A stretch of DNA of 7,855 nucleotides from JBOFCS01 sp051646185 (GTDB lineage: Bacteria > Actinomycetota > Actinomycetes > Mycobacteriales > Mycobacteriaceae). This document shows, in pieces, positions 1 through 6,011 of this stretch. The stretch is from the NCBI GenBank assembly GCA_051646185.1, contig JBOFCS010000019.1, positions 1-7,855 of the forward strand, given 5' to 3'. The first letter of the stretch is position 1. The number at the start of each line of letters is the position of its first letter. The translations under genes were made by a program, and so were the position numbers. A model generated the notes under the pieces. It saw only the letters and a program-made list of their open reading frames with translations. It ran no database searches and had not been told where the DNA came from.

Positions 1-855
1 CTCAGCGATGGGCAGGTGTGGAAGAAAAGTCAAGTCAGCGATAGTGTTATCAAACTTGTTGGACTCACCGAGCAGCAATGCGCGGAAACCTTAAACTCCG
101 GGGAACTGCGCGTGGTCAACAGAATTGGCTGGGCACTGAGTGCTCTTTCTCGGGCAGAGCTCGTCAGCAAACCGGCTCGGGGAAATTTTGTGATCACCGA
201 AGCTGGGCGAGACCAACTTGCGGCACATCCCAAGGGCATAAGCATAAGGATGCTCAAATCTTTTCCCGCATACAATAATTACTTTATTGCCGAACGTTCT
301 GGAAATAATGTCAAGCCCGAAGATGAAACAGACGATCAGGTTGACCCGCTAGAGCAAATCAACACCAGTGTTCGCCGTCTCCACGAAGAAGTCTCCCTAG
401 AACTAGTCAAGCGCCTACATGAGCTTCCCCCAGCCTTTTTGGAACGGTCGGTGATTGAGGTGCTACTTGCCATGGGCTACGGAGGTGCCGAACAGCGCGG
501 CAGGTCCATCGGCGGATCGGGAGATGAAGGCATCGACGGAATCATTGATCAAGATCCGTTAGGTTTAGATCAAATCTATGTTCAAGCCAAACGCTATGGG
601 CAAGAAAACCCCGTTGGTCGGCCAGATATTCAAAAATTTGTTGGTGCACTTCACGGAAAAAGCTCCATCCGTGGGGTTTACATCACCACCAGCCGATTCA
701 CCCAAGAAGCCCACGACTATGCCCGCACAGTAGGCACTAGGGTCATTCTCATTGACGGCCAGAAGCTCGCCAGTTTAATGATCAAGTACGGCGTTGGAGT
801 TCAAACACGGGAAACCTTTGTGGTAGTTGACATCGACGAAGATTACTTCGAGTAA
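1..855 (+). CDS. mrr: Mrr-type methyl-directed (type IV) restriction endonuclease, 5' end outside window
   Basis: Family knowledge: Mrr proteins cut DNA carrying foreign methylation in the cytoplasm. The frame is open from base 1 and reads LSDGQ before the GTG at 16, which fits the opening of the Mrr N-terminal winged-helix domain, so that GTG is probably an internal valine and the true start lies upstream. Numbering from the first window codon, the N-terminal DNA-reading domain covers about residues 1-85 (GWA..L..A.LV then RGNFVITEAGR), followed by an acidic linker. The C-terminal PD-(D/E)xK-like nuclease domain covers about 140-270, with GDEGIDG (Asp179) and the QAK variant (Gln195, Lys197), then the characteristic ENPVGRPDIQKFVGAL. 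The protein ends in DEDYFE, like other Mrr C-termini. At least 284 residues are present against about 300 for E. coli Mrr, so only a few residues should be missing. It converges on the protease gene. The motifs are intact and the protein looks active. Confidence 0.93.
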   Translation, partial: LSDGQVWKKSQVSDSVIKLVGLTEQQCAETLNSGELRVVNRIGWALSALSRAELVSKPARGNFVITEAGRDQLAAHPKGISIRMLKSFPAYNNYFIAERSGNNVKPEDETDDQVDPLEQINTSVRRLHEEVSLELVKRLHELPPAFLERSVIEVLLAMGYGGAEQRGRSIGGSGDEGIDGIIDQDPLGLDQIYVQAKRYGQENPVGRPDIQKFVGALHGKSSIRGVYITTSRFTQEAHDYARTVGTRVILIDGQKLASLMIKYGVGVQTRETFVVVDIDEDYFE

Positions 856-896
856 ACCCAATCACACAGGGCGCAGTACACGGGCTTTAGAGAAGT

Positions 897-928
897 AGTC
901 GGCGTGGTTGATAGCGCACCATCCGACT
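897..928. terminator. Bidirectional terminator hairpin between convergent genes
   Basis: AGTCGG (897-902) pairs with CCGACT (923-928). After a single bulged C the stem continues as GTGGT with ACCAT (904-908 with 918-922, one G-U pair), giving about 11 pairs around a 9-base loop. On the plus strand it is followed by the T-rich TATTGTTC, fitting termination of mrr. On the minus strand the following bases are only moderately T-rich, so termination of the protease operon here is less sure. It occupies most of the 84-base gap between the two stop codons. Confidence 0.55.
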
Positions 929-939
929 TATTGTTCACA

Positions 940-3462
940 TTAGGTTGGCCTTACTGATACTTGTGTTGGAACTTGAGCTTTAACGTGATTATAAATATCG
1001 ACATTCACAGTCGGGGCAATCCATAGGGACAGTGCAACAGCAAAGTCTATTGACTCACCGCTGAGACGGCCAGCTTGCCCGCGGCACTGCACCGCAAGGC
1101 TCATGGCTGAGCCTTGTCCAGAAGGAAATGCTTTGCCAAATTCCCAAGATGCGTGTTGGACGGTAGTCGCCCCACGTTTTGTCGCGTCTATGGGTAGTAC
1201 CGATGCTTTACCTAATCCGGGTATCTCGCCTTTTGGAGTTGCGAAAGACAATGCTGCGCAACGATATTGTCGATGTCGCCAGTTAACCGGGCTCAACCAG
1301 GCAAGGCTCGCGTCGATACGCTTAGCTTCTCGGATACCTAGTCCGTCTGGGAGTGGGAAAGAAAGTTCTTGTTCTTGCCCAGGCTTAATTGATCCGATAA
1401 ACAACATAACTGCTTCATTCGTTCCACAGCCTTGAGCGTAATCGCGGTGAAAAATCCCATTACCGAGTGCTGTCTCTGGTAAAAATGGCGCAACAGAGAG
1501 GTCTGGCGGAAATGTCGCGCCATGAATTAATAACGCTTTAATCGCCGATGCTCGCTGGCGACGGGTAATGCTTCGCCCCTTGGTAATCTCTTCAACCAGA
1601 TCATGAATGCGCGCTGCTTGGCGGGTGATAAGTGCTGCAGCCGGACTTGTTCCGGCGATAAAGCCTTGCCTGTCCGAGGAAGGTACTGCCACTCGGATGC
1701 CGGGGCCAGTTCCTGCTGAGCAGGTGAATGTGATGCGGTCCGCAGGTAAAGGCGGTTCACGGAAAACTACCCGCCCACCATTAGTGACGATGTCAGGTTT
1801 AATGCTCCTCCGGTATCCGCTGCCGGTAGCAGAAATAGGGCTAAGGCTAACAAGGCCGTCAGCTGGATCAACCGCGTAACCTTGGGGGTTGGAATCGGAA
1901 TCGTCCGCATGGAGCGCGCCAACACTAAGCGCATTGATGGACTCTGAGGGAGAAAACAGACGACGAGCATTCTGATTACGCGCTTGTGCCTCCACAATAG
2001 CCTGACGGCGTTCAGCACCAACAAGTTTGGAAATTACCTGAGAATCCTGAGGGGCCAACGAGAGATGAGCATAGTTTCCTACTGACACCACAACTAGTAC
2101 TCCGTAGTGATAGCTAAGCCAATCGATAGCGCGTGCCCACGAGGAAAGCACCGTGTCAAAGGGTGTCGCCGGATCACCAATCGAGAGATTGATAACTGTC
2201 ACATGCTGGCCAACAGGTTCCAGTCCATTGGCACCGTCAAAGAGTTCCCTGAAAACTCGACGCATCAGATCGGGGACAAGTTGTTCTTCAGGAAGTTCCT
2301 CACTTCGGTTACTTGTCTCCGAGGAGGGTACAAGTACCGGGCGAATAAGAACAGGCCGGTCTAATGGAAGTTCTTTTGCCCCAAGGTCTCCCCAGATTGT
2401 TACTGATGCCATCTGCGTACCATGCTTACGTTCATTTACTGCCGCAGCGCTCGACAAATCATCTGGGTCATGAACGATCACCCGGTTACGCAGCAAAGCA
2501 TGATTTGCCGCTGGAATCCCATCGAGTAAACACACAACAGGTTCGCCAATTGGTAATGAATAGTCTTGCACTGCAATGGAATCATCTGCAGGCTCACTGA
2601 GCGATAGAGCTTGACCTGTCACACGGAAATACATGATATTGGCGGAGCGGACCAGGTTTACCGATTCGAAATTACCGCGAGCTAGGTCACGAAGAATGGA
2701 AACAGGAACTGAGCATTTAAGGGCATGGTACCCAATCTCTTCCACAACCGCCGAGGCCTGAACGTGGCCTCCAGCTTGTTCAACCAAAGTCGTTACTTCA
2801 CGTTGAACTTTCTGACGGGTTTGTGAATTTCTTCGGTACCAGAGTTCAATCTCTATCGAATGCTTGTGATCAGGAAGGAGACCGGAAAAGTGTTCCTCCC
2901 AATCAATCATTTTCAGACGATCCTGCGGACCCCACGCCCTGACATCTTTGAGATGTTTGAAGAGATCGTGTAACGGTGTGTAACCGATGTGTGGTTTTTG
3001 ATTTTTCTGCCAGGCTCGCCACTCAGTGAGAAACTTGTCGAGAGCAGTTTTATTGAGGCAAACCGCATGAAGGCAGGAATCGATATAAGGTTTTCTTGCT
3101 TTGTCGTTTGCTAGTCGAAATTCCTCAGTGGGATCTACTCCATCATCGGCCTCAACCAGAATCTCCATCCCTAGTCTCTGGGCAACCCCAGTCAAATCCT
3201 CTCGTTCATCAAGGGCTTCAAGTACCAACACCAACTGTGGGTCAGTGGAAAGAATGGATTCTGAAAGCTGAATCTGATCATCAAAAGCCGCAATAGCTTC
3301 GTCAAAGCGCGCACGGATCCGCTCAGCATGTTTCTCTAGGTCGCTGTAATCGACTCTGGGTTTGCTTGACCCCCCTTTGGGAGGAGCGAGGTTACGCGTC
3401 ACAGTAATATTGCCCAAAATTACTGGGCGAGAAGTAGAGACCCCTTCTACTCGCGGCGCCAT
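940..3462 (-). CDS. ietS: IetS-like cytoplasmic subtilisin-family (S8) serine protease, defence/toxin component
   Basis: An 840-residue protein with an S8 subtilase domain at about 305-650. The catalytic triad is intact though the motifs diverge: Asp314 in CLLDGI (usually DTG or DSG), His347 in KHGTQMAS, oxyanion Asn463 in VSVGN, and Ser606 in AGTSPAAA (usually GTSMAAP). There is no signal peptide, propeptide signature or membrane segment, so it should act inside the cell. About 300 N-terminal residues, with a charged helical stretch at 38-70, and about 190 C-terminal residues lie outside the protease core and match no domain I can name. The ATG is fused to the stop of the ATPase gene (TAATG), with AAAGG 13 bases upstream, which favours coupled translation. 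Known for the family: IetS was proposed as the protease toxin of the pTiC58 IetAS module, with IetA as antitoxin, and IetAS was later reported as anti-phage. Its substrate is not known to me. Assignment rests on architecture and pairing, not on a search. Confidence 0.85.
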   Translation of the reverse strand: MAPRVEGVSTSRPVILGNITVTRNLAPPKGGSSKPRVDYSDLEKHAERIRARFDEAIAAFDDQIQLSESILSTDPQLVLVLEALDEREDLTGVAQRLGMEILVEADDGVDPTEEFRLANDKARKPYIDSCLHAVCLNKTALDKFLTEWRAWQKNQKPHIGYTPLHDLFKHLKDVRAWGPQDRLKMIDWEEHFSGLLPDHKHSIEIELWYRRNSQTRQKVQREVTTLVEQAGGHVQASAVVEEIGYHALKCSVPVSILRDLARGNFESVNLVRSANIMYFRVTGQALSLSEPADDSIAVQDYSLPIGEPVVCLLDGIPAANHALLRNRVIVHDPDDLSSAAAVNERKHGTQMASVTIWGDLGAKELPLDRPVLIRPVLVPSSETSNRSEELPEEQLVPDLMRRVFRELFDGANGLEPVGQHVTVINLSIGDPATPFDTVLSSWARAIDWLSYHYGVLVVVSVGNYAHLSLAPQDSQVISKLVGAERRQAIVEAQARNQNARRLFSPSESINALSVGALHADDSDSNPQGYAVDPADGLVSLSPISATGSGYRRSIKPDIVTNGGRVVFREPPLPADRITFTCSAGTGPGIRVAVPSSDRQGFIAGTSPAAALITRQAARIHDLVEEITKGRSITRRQRASAIKALLIHGATFPPDLSVAPFLPETALGNGIFHRDYAQGCGTNEAVMLFIGSIKPGQEQELSFPLPDGLGIREAKRIDASLAWLSPVNWRHRQYRCAALSFATPKGEIPGLGKASVLPIDATKRGATTVQHASWEFGKAFPSGQGSAMSLAVQCRGQAGRLSGESIDFAVALSLWIAPTVNVDIYNHVKAQVPTQVSVRPT

Positions 3463-4439
3463 TACTGACTAGTAACCTTTGCTCGCGCTGCCCACTGTTT
3501 GAGCAACTGTTGAGTCACTGCCCGTGAGTCCGGTTCTGGGCCAGAGAGTATGGATCGTCGTTGCACATCAAGTGCAAATTCTTCTAACTCGGCATAACTG
3601 ACTTCGGTAAGTCGATTGGCAATTGTGCTCGGCGACAAACCAAATGCCACATTGTTACGTGCTGACCAGGCTTGTAACCACTCAATCTTGCCGGCTTGCG
3701 TAGGGTTAGGCAAGGTAAGTCGTAGTTGCATCCGTCGCCACACTGCTCTGTCCAGAAGTTCGGCGTGATTAGTTGCTGCAATGACAATCACATGGCTCGG
3801 GAGTTTGTCTACCTGAAGAAGCAATGAGCTAACAACGCGTTTAATCTCGCCGGTTTCATGGGTATCTCCGCGTTCTTTAGCCACGACATCGAACTCATCG
3901 AAAAACAAAACACAAGGCCGCACTCGCACTGCGGAAAATAGTGATTCCATCCGCGACGCAGTCTCGCCAAGAAAACTACCAATAAGACCCTCATACCGAA
4001 CACTAAGCAATGGCACAGCTAACTCGGTAGCTATCGCCTCTGCAAGTGAGGTTTTACCGCCTCCAGGTGGTCCTAGAAAAAGTAAACGGTGGCGCGGTTC
4101 GACTCCATGGCTGCGCAGTAGATCCCGACGGTGATGCTCTTCGACAAATTGTCCAACTGCTTGACGAACTTCTGCCGGTAGTACTAAATCAGTGATACGA
4201 CGCTCTGGTTCCTGCTCATAAAAAAGTCCATTAGCTGCTTCGTTACGGCTCAGCGACGTCACGCTGCCTTGCGCGCTCGGACGCCGTCTTGTTAAAGCTT
4301 CGGTTAATTGCGAAGCGAGGATGCCATGTTTTTTGTGCTCTTCTTCGGCAATTAAAGCTTCAGCAGCGCGGCGAAACGCTAGGTCATCGCCCCCTGCGCC
4401 AGATTTTACAAGCGCTAATAGAAGATCAGACCGGGCCAT
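3462..4439 (-). CDS. ietA: IetA-like AAA+ ATPase, partner of the subtilase
   Basis: A 325-residue single-domain AAA+ ATPase. The N-terminal 60 residues look helical and charged (SDLLLALVKSGAGGDD then EALIAEEEHKK) and probably bind a partner. The ATPase core runs from about 85 to 290: Walker A GPPGGGKT at 123-130, a pore-loop-like region near 149-156 (YEGLIGSF), Walker B VLFFDEFD with Asp181 and Glu182, sensor-1 Asn224 in AATNHAELLDRA, and arginine-finger candidates Arg231 and Arg235/236. The order and motifs resemble the katanin/FtsH/ARC-type AAA group, which works as ring hexamers to remodel or thread proteins. The ATG has a strong GGAGG five bases upstream (4445-4449, complement). It is the first gene of the operon, ahead of the protease, as expected if it restrains, delivers to or activates the protease. 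Known: IetA acts as antitoxin in the pTiC58 pair. Whether the same relation holds here is inference. Confidence 0.87.
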   Translation of the reverse strand: MARSDLLLALVKSGAGGDDLAFRRAAEALIAEEEHKKHGILASQLTEALTRRRPSAQGSVTSLSRNEAANGLFYEQEPERRITDLVLPAEVRQAVGQFVEEHHRRDLLRSHGVEPRHRLLFLGPPGGGKTSLAEAIATELAVPLLSVRYEGLIGSFLGETASRMESLFSAVRVRPCVLFFDEFDVVAKERGDTHETGEIKRVVSSLLLQVDKLPSHVIVIAATNHAELLDRAVWRRMQLRLTLPNPTQAGKIEWLQAWSARNNVAFGLSPSTIANRLTEVSYAELEEFALDVQRRSILSGPEPDSRAVTQQLLKQWAARAKVTSQ

Positions 4440-4444
4440 GGAAT

Positions 4445-4506
4445 CCTCCGATCAGTCAGTAGTTCTGTCAGATCATTGTGTCAGATCTAATGCCAGGACC
4501 ATTATC
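4445..4506 (-). promoter_or_regulatory. Candidate promoter and ribosome binding site of the ATPase-protease operon
   Basis: Read on the minus strand, a -10-like GATAAT (complement of 4501-4506) lies 62 bases upstream of the ATPase ATG, and a strong GGAGG (complement of 4445-4449) sits five bases before it. At 17-base spacing the -35 would be CATATT, a poor match, so the promoter is weak or helped by an activator. The ribosome site is convincing and fixes the start; the promoter call is tentative. Confidence 0.35.
4466..4487. repeat. Tandem 9-base direct repeat in the ATPase operon leader, possible operator
   Basis: TGTCAGATC occurs at 4466-4474 and again at 4479-4487, exactly identical and 13 bases apart, with related bases (GATCAGTCAG) at 4450-4459. 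It lies just downstream of the candidate -10 and upstream of the ribosome site, where a repressor would block transcription. Autoregulation by the ATPase-protease complex would be one possibility, but neither protein has an obvious DNA-binding domain. Confidence 0.35.
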
Positions 4507-4801
4507 CGACACGATCAGCGATGAATATGACTAGGTCAGACCGCGCCCTACTCGGTGGATACGGTAGCTGTATTGCAGCGAATAGTTGCGCACCATTTAG
4601 TTATGGAGATTGTCAGAGCAACCTCCGCAAACTCACGGATTCCGCACCCCTCGTGAGAAACTAAACGAACTCATCAGCAGTGTTTCGCTAGCTCCTCGAA
4701 ACCGCCCTTTCTTCTGTCATAACAACATCCTTCCACCATGAAGAACAATCTTCACAGCTAAGATGTCACCCAACCTTCAACAGTCCCTTGTTAGTCCCAT
4801 C

Positions 4802-4874
4802 TGTTAGGCCTACGCGGACTCTTGACAGCACGAGTGAGGCCAGATACCCTTCGCTTGTTAGCCCCGTGCGGACC
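4802..4874. repeat. Imperfect 19-base direct repeat bracketing the abi promoter
   Basis: Copy A at 4802-4820 (TGTTAGGCCTACGCGGACT) and copy B at 4856-4874 (TGTTAGCCCCGTGCGGACC) match at 14 of 19 positions, 54 bases apart, with conserved ends TGTTAG and GCGGAC. Copy A ends one base before the -35 and copy B begins a few bases after the -10, so they frame the core promoter like paired operators. A partial third copy, TTGTTAGTCCC, is at 4788-4798. Confidence 0.4.
4822..4850 (+). promoter_or_regulatory. Promoter of the abi-like gene
   Basis: A perfect TTGACA -35 (4822-4827) is followed after exactly 17 bases by TACCCT (4845-4850), a poor E. coli -10 but of the TAnnnT form common in actinobacteria. 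Transcription would begin near 4857, leaving a leader of about 70 bases before the TTG start. Direct repeats flank it on both sides. Confidence 0.5.
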
Positions 4875-4885
4875 GCTGATCTCCT

Positions 4886-4909
4886 GATCATGTCGCCGGG
4901 GCCATGATC
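4886..4909 (+). promoter_or_regulatory. Leader hairpin before the abi-like gene
   Basis: GATCATG (4886-4892) and CATGATC (4903-4909) form a perfect 7-pair stem with a 10-base GC-rich loop, followed by TTTTC at 4910-4914. It sits in the predicted leader, ending seven bases before the ribosome site. It could be a weak attenuator, a translation-control element or a dimeric protein site. The stem is too AT-rich for a strong intrinsic terminator. Confidence 0.35.
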
Positions 4910-4915
4910 TTTTCT

Positions 4916-4924
4916 GGGGTGATC
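4916..4924 (+). promoter_or_regulatory. Extended ribosome binding site that fixes a TTG start
   Basis: GGGGTGATC matches the extended anti-16S complement GGAGGTGATC at all but one of its last nine bases and lies five bases before TTG at 4930. The codon just upstream in frame is TAA (4927-4929), so no earlier start is possible. The next in-frame start candidates fall after the conserved ASRFAPYL segment. Confidence 0.6.
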
Positions 4925-4929
4925 GGTAA

Positions 4930-5502
4930 TTGGCTGACTGGATAGATGAATGGCTAGGGGCATCTAGATTTGCGCCGTATCTGACTAAGGCTAGCGGCGA
5001 CCGACAACTCGGGGTGGAACTCTACGAGTGGAACTCAGCCCTCGGTGTTGCGCTTATGCATGATATATCGCACTTCGAGGTCGCAATGCGGAACGCCTAC
5101 GACGCCGCAATCTCAGCCCATTGGAAAAAGCCTGTTCACTGGTTGTTGTCCCCGGATTCGCCTGTTGTGTTACCCATCTGGCGAGTCCGTGAAGTCGATA
5201 AGACAACTGGACTGCGTAGAGGTGCCGACGTGAATTATCTCAATCGAAAGTCTGTAGATTCTGCGATTAACAAGTCGGGCAAGGGGAACGCTCAGCCTGG
5301 AAAGGTGATAGCAGAGTTGAGCTTTGGTTTTTGGAGTCACCTGACCTCAAACGCTAGCGAGAAAGTCCTATGGCTGCCTTACATATACCACTCCTATCCT
5401 GCTGGAACAAACCGCAAGGCGGTAGACCAGGCAATCTCTAGGATCAACACCCTTCGTAACCGGATCGCGCACCACGAGCCAATCTTCGACCGCAATAATT
5501 AG
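4930..5502 (+). CDS. Abi-like HEPN-domain protein (abortive infection family), cut short by a TAG codon
   Basis: A 190-residue product. It opens with DWIDEWLGASRFAPYL and continues with LYEWNSALGVALMHDISHFEVAMRNAYD, a layout I associate with the Abi-like family of actinobacteria. The mid region has LSFGFW (130-135). The C-terminal RNRIAHHEPIF holds Arg176-Asn-x3-His181, the R-polar-x3-H motif of HEPN ribonucleases; Abi_2/AbiD/AbiF proteins belong to this superfamily. Inferred role: an RNase that halts growth or cleaves RNA on infection. The frame stops at a TAG (5500-5502) four residues after the HHEPIF segment, where relatives normally continue for about 40 residues, and the DNA beyond does encode such a tail in the same frame (see 5503-5628). 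The product is therefore probably a truncated allele that still carries the catalytic motif. TTG start, strong ribosome site, own promoter; no partner gene is visible. Confidence 0.75.
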   Translation: MADWIDEWLGASRFAPYLTKASGDRQLGVELYEWNSALGVALMHDISHFEVAMRNAYDAAISAHWKKPVHWLLSPDSPVVLPIWRVREVDKTTGLRRGADVNYLNRKSVDSAINKSGKGNAQPGKVIAELSFGFWSHLTSNASEKVLWLPYIYHSYPAGTNRKAVDQAISRINTLRNRIAHHEPIFDRNN

Positions 5503-5628
5503 CAACAATCCCCGACCTCCCTGCACACCGAACTTCTCGCCACACTCAAACTCCTAGCGCCTGACGTACACAGTTATGTGGCAAGTCGGACTCAATTTGC
5601 TGCAGTATTCGCTCAGCGTCCTTGTTAG
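5503..5628 (+). pseudogene. In-frame C-terminal tail of the abi-like gene beyond the premature TAG
   Basis: After the TAG at 5500-5502 the same frame is open for 41 codons to a TAG at 5626-5628. It begins QQSPTSLHTELLATLKLLAP and goes on DVHSYVASRTQFAAVFAQRP before ending. The pattern of a helix with LL..L..L.P, then a short helix and an R-P near the end, is what I expect after the HHEPI-x-R segment in full-length Abi-like proteins. The intact protein would have been about 232 residues. The likely cause is a single base change to amber, or a sequencing error; stop readthrough is a less likely alternative. No independent start is needed or evident. Confidence 0.6.
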
Positions 5629-5632
5629 CCCC
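5621..5632. repeat. 12-base exact repeat CTTGTTAGCCCC flanking the abi gene
   Basis: CTTGTTAGCCCC at 5621-5632, spanning the stop of the full abi frame, is identical to 4854-4865 at the predicted abi transcription start. A near copy (CTTGTTAGTCCC) is at 4787-4798. The exact pair encloses the whole abi reading frame. One such match is not far above chance for a window of this size, so it could be coincidence, a regulatory site, or a trace of the gene's insertion. Confidence 0.25.
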
Positions 5633-5652
5633 ACTCACAAACAGGAAGGGGG

Positions 5653-5868
5653 TTACTCATAGAACTTGCCGTAATACAACTCGATATGGCTCTCGAAATG
5701 ATAGATACGTGGTCTCTTCCTGAAGAACTCGCGATGCCTCAGGTTGGGCGAAGGATTCGGTGCCCATTCGAATCGAATCCCAAGCGGCCCGATGTAGTTG
5801 GCGTAGACAACCGTTGAGATTTCAGTATGCGCAGGGTCAGTGCTGATCAATCCCGGACTTATGCTCAA
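5653..5868 (-). CDS. Small hypothetical protein or C-terminal remnant
   Basis: A 71-codon frame from a TTG to TAA. I do not recognise the family. The sequence reads like real protein rather than chance: VVYANYIGPLGIRFEW, then FFRKRPRIYHFESHIELYYG, rich in aromatics and basic residues, with TAC, ATC, TTC, GAG and AAG favoured in the second half. No other frame is better here. The TTG overlaps the TGA of the fragment upstream (TTGA), and GGAG is almost in contact with it, so the ribosome site is poor. It may be the tail of a longer gene broken by a frameshift, since both pieces have similar coding character. It lies opposite in direction to abi and hsdR, in a gap otherwise lacking genes. Confidence 0.35.
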   Translation of the reverse strand: MSISPGLISTDPAHTEISTVVYANYIGPLGIRFEWAPNPSPNLRHREFFRKRPRIYHFESHIELYYGKFYE

Positions 5869-6011
5869 CTCCGCAGATTCAGTTTTCGGGCTTGCACTAC
5901 CTCAGAATGTGTAGCCACGTAGTCGGAAAATCGTTGATAAGCGAGATAAAAGGCCGTGCTGTAACCCCAGCTTCGCTCAGCAACATATCGCCACCTTGTC
6001 GGTGGCTTGGG
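5865..6011 (-). pseudogene. Start-less coding fragment, possible upstream part of the same broken gene
   Basis: A 48-codon open stretch between TAG (6012-6014) and TGA (5865-5867), with no ATG and only in-frame GTG codons well inside. Its translation includes TRWRYVAERSWGYSTAFYLA and then YQRFSDYVATHSEVVQARKL, aromatic and well formed for so short a piece. A -1 shift at the AAAA run near 5884-5887 would join it to the 71-codon frame downstream. No family recognised. Another frame on the same strand (ATG LLSEAG..., 29 codons) is also open, so the assignment is uncertain. Confidence 0.22.

Larger units (their letters stand above)
4440..4929. other. Divergent intergenic control region, about 490 bases
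   Basis: No convincing gene lies here. It separates the minus-strand ATPase-protease operon from the plus-strand abi gene. From left to right it holds the ATPase ribosome site and a 9-base tandem repeat, a weak minus-strand -10 (4501-4506), two plus-strand hairpins (CTCACG 4632-4637 with CGTGAG 4652-4657; GTTTCG 4682-4687 with CGAAAC 4697-4702, the latter followed by the pyrimidine-rich CGCCCTTTCTTCT), and then the abi promoter with its flanking repeats and leader hairpin. Bases 4560-4630 and 4716-4785 show nothing I can name. Confidence 0.5.

Noticed and set aside
16..18. GTG at 16 as the start of the Mrr-like gene
   Set aside because: The frame is open to base 1 and the residues before it (LSDGQ) fit the conserved Mrr N-terminus, so the gene is cut by the window edge.
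1103..2600. Several plus-strand open frames of 60-110 codons (e.g. 1103-1435, 2107-2473)
   Set aside because: They lie wholly inside the protease gene on the opposite strand, mirror its codons and have no ribosome sites or recognisable motifs.
4521..4664. 47-codon cysteine-containing frame as a bacteriocin or lanthipeptide precursor
   Set aside because: No ribosome site, no leader-peptide pattern and no modification or export genes nearby; kept only as a weak transcript note.
4766..4963. 65-codon minus-strand frame over the abi promoter
   Set aside because: It overlaps the promoter, repeats, hairpin and start of abi, has no ribosome site, and its translation is low-complexity polar without motifs.
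5621..5652. Terminator after abi from TAGCCCC with GGGGTTA
   Set aside because: The 7-pair stem needs a G-U pair and a 16-base loop and no T-run follows; too weak to call.
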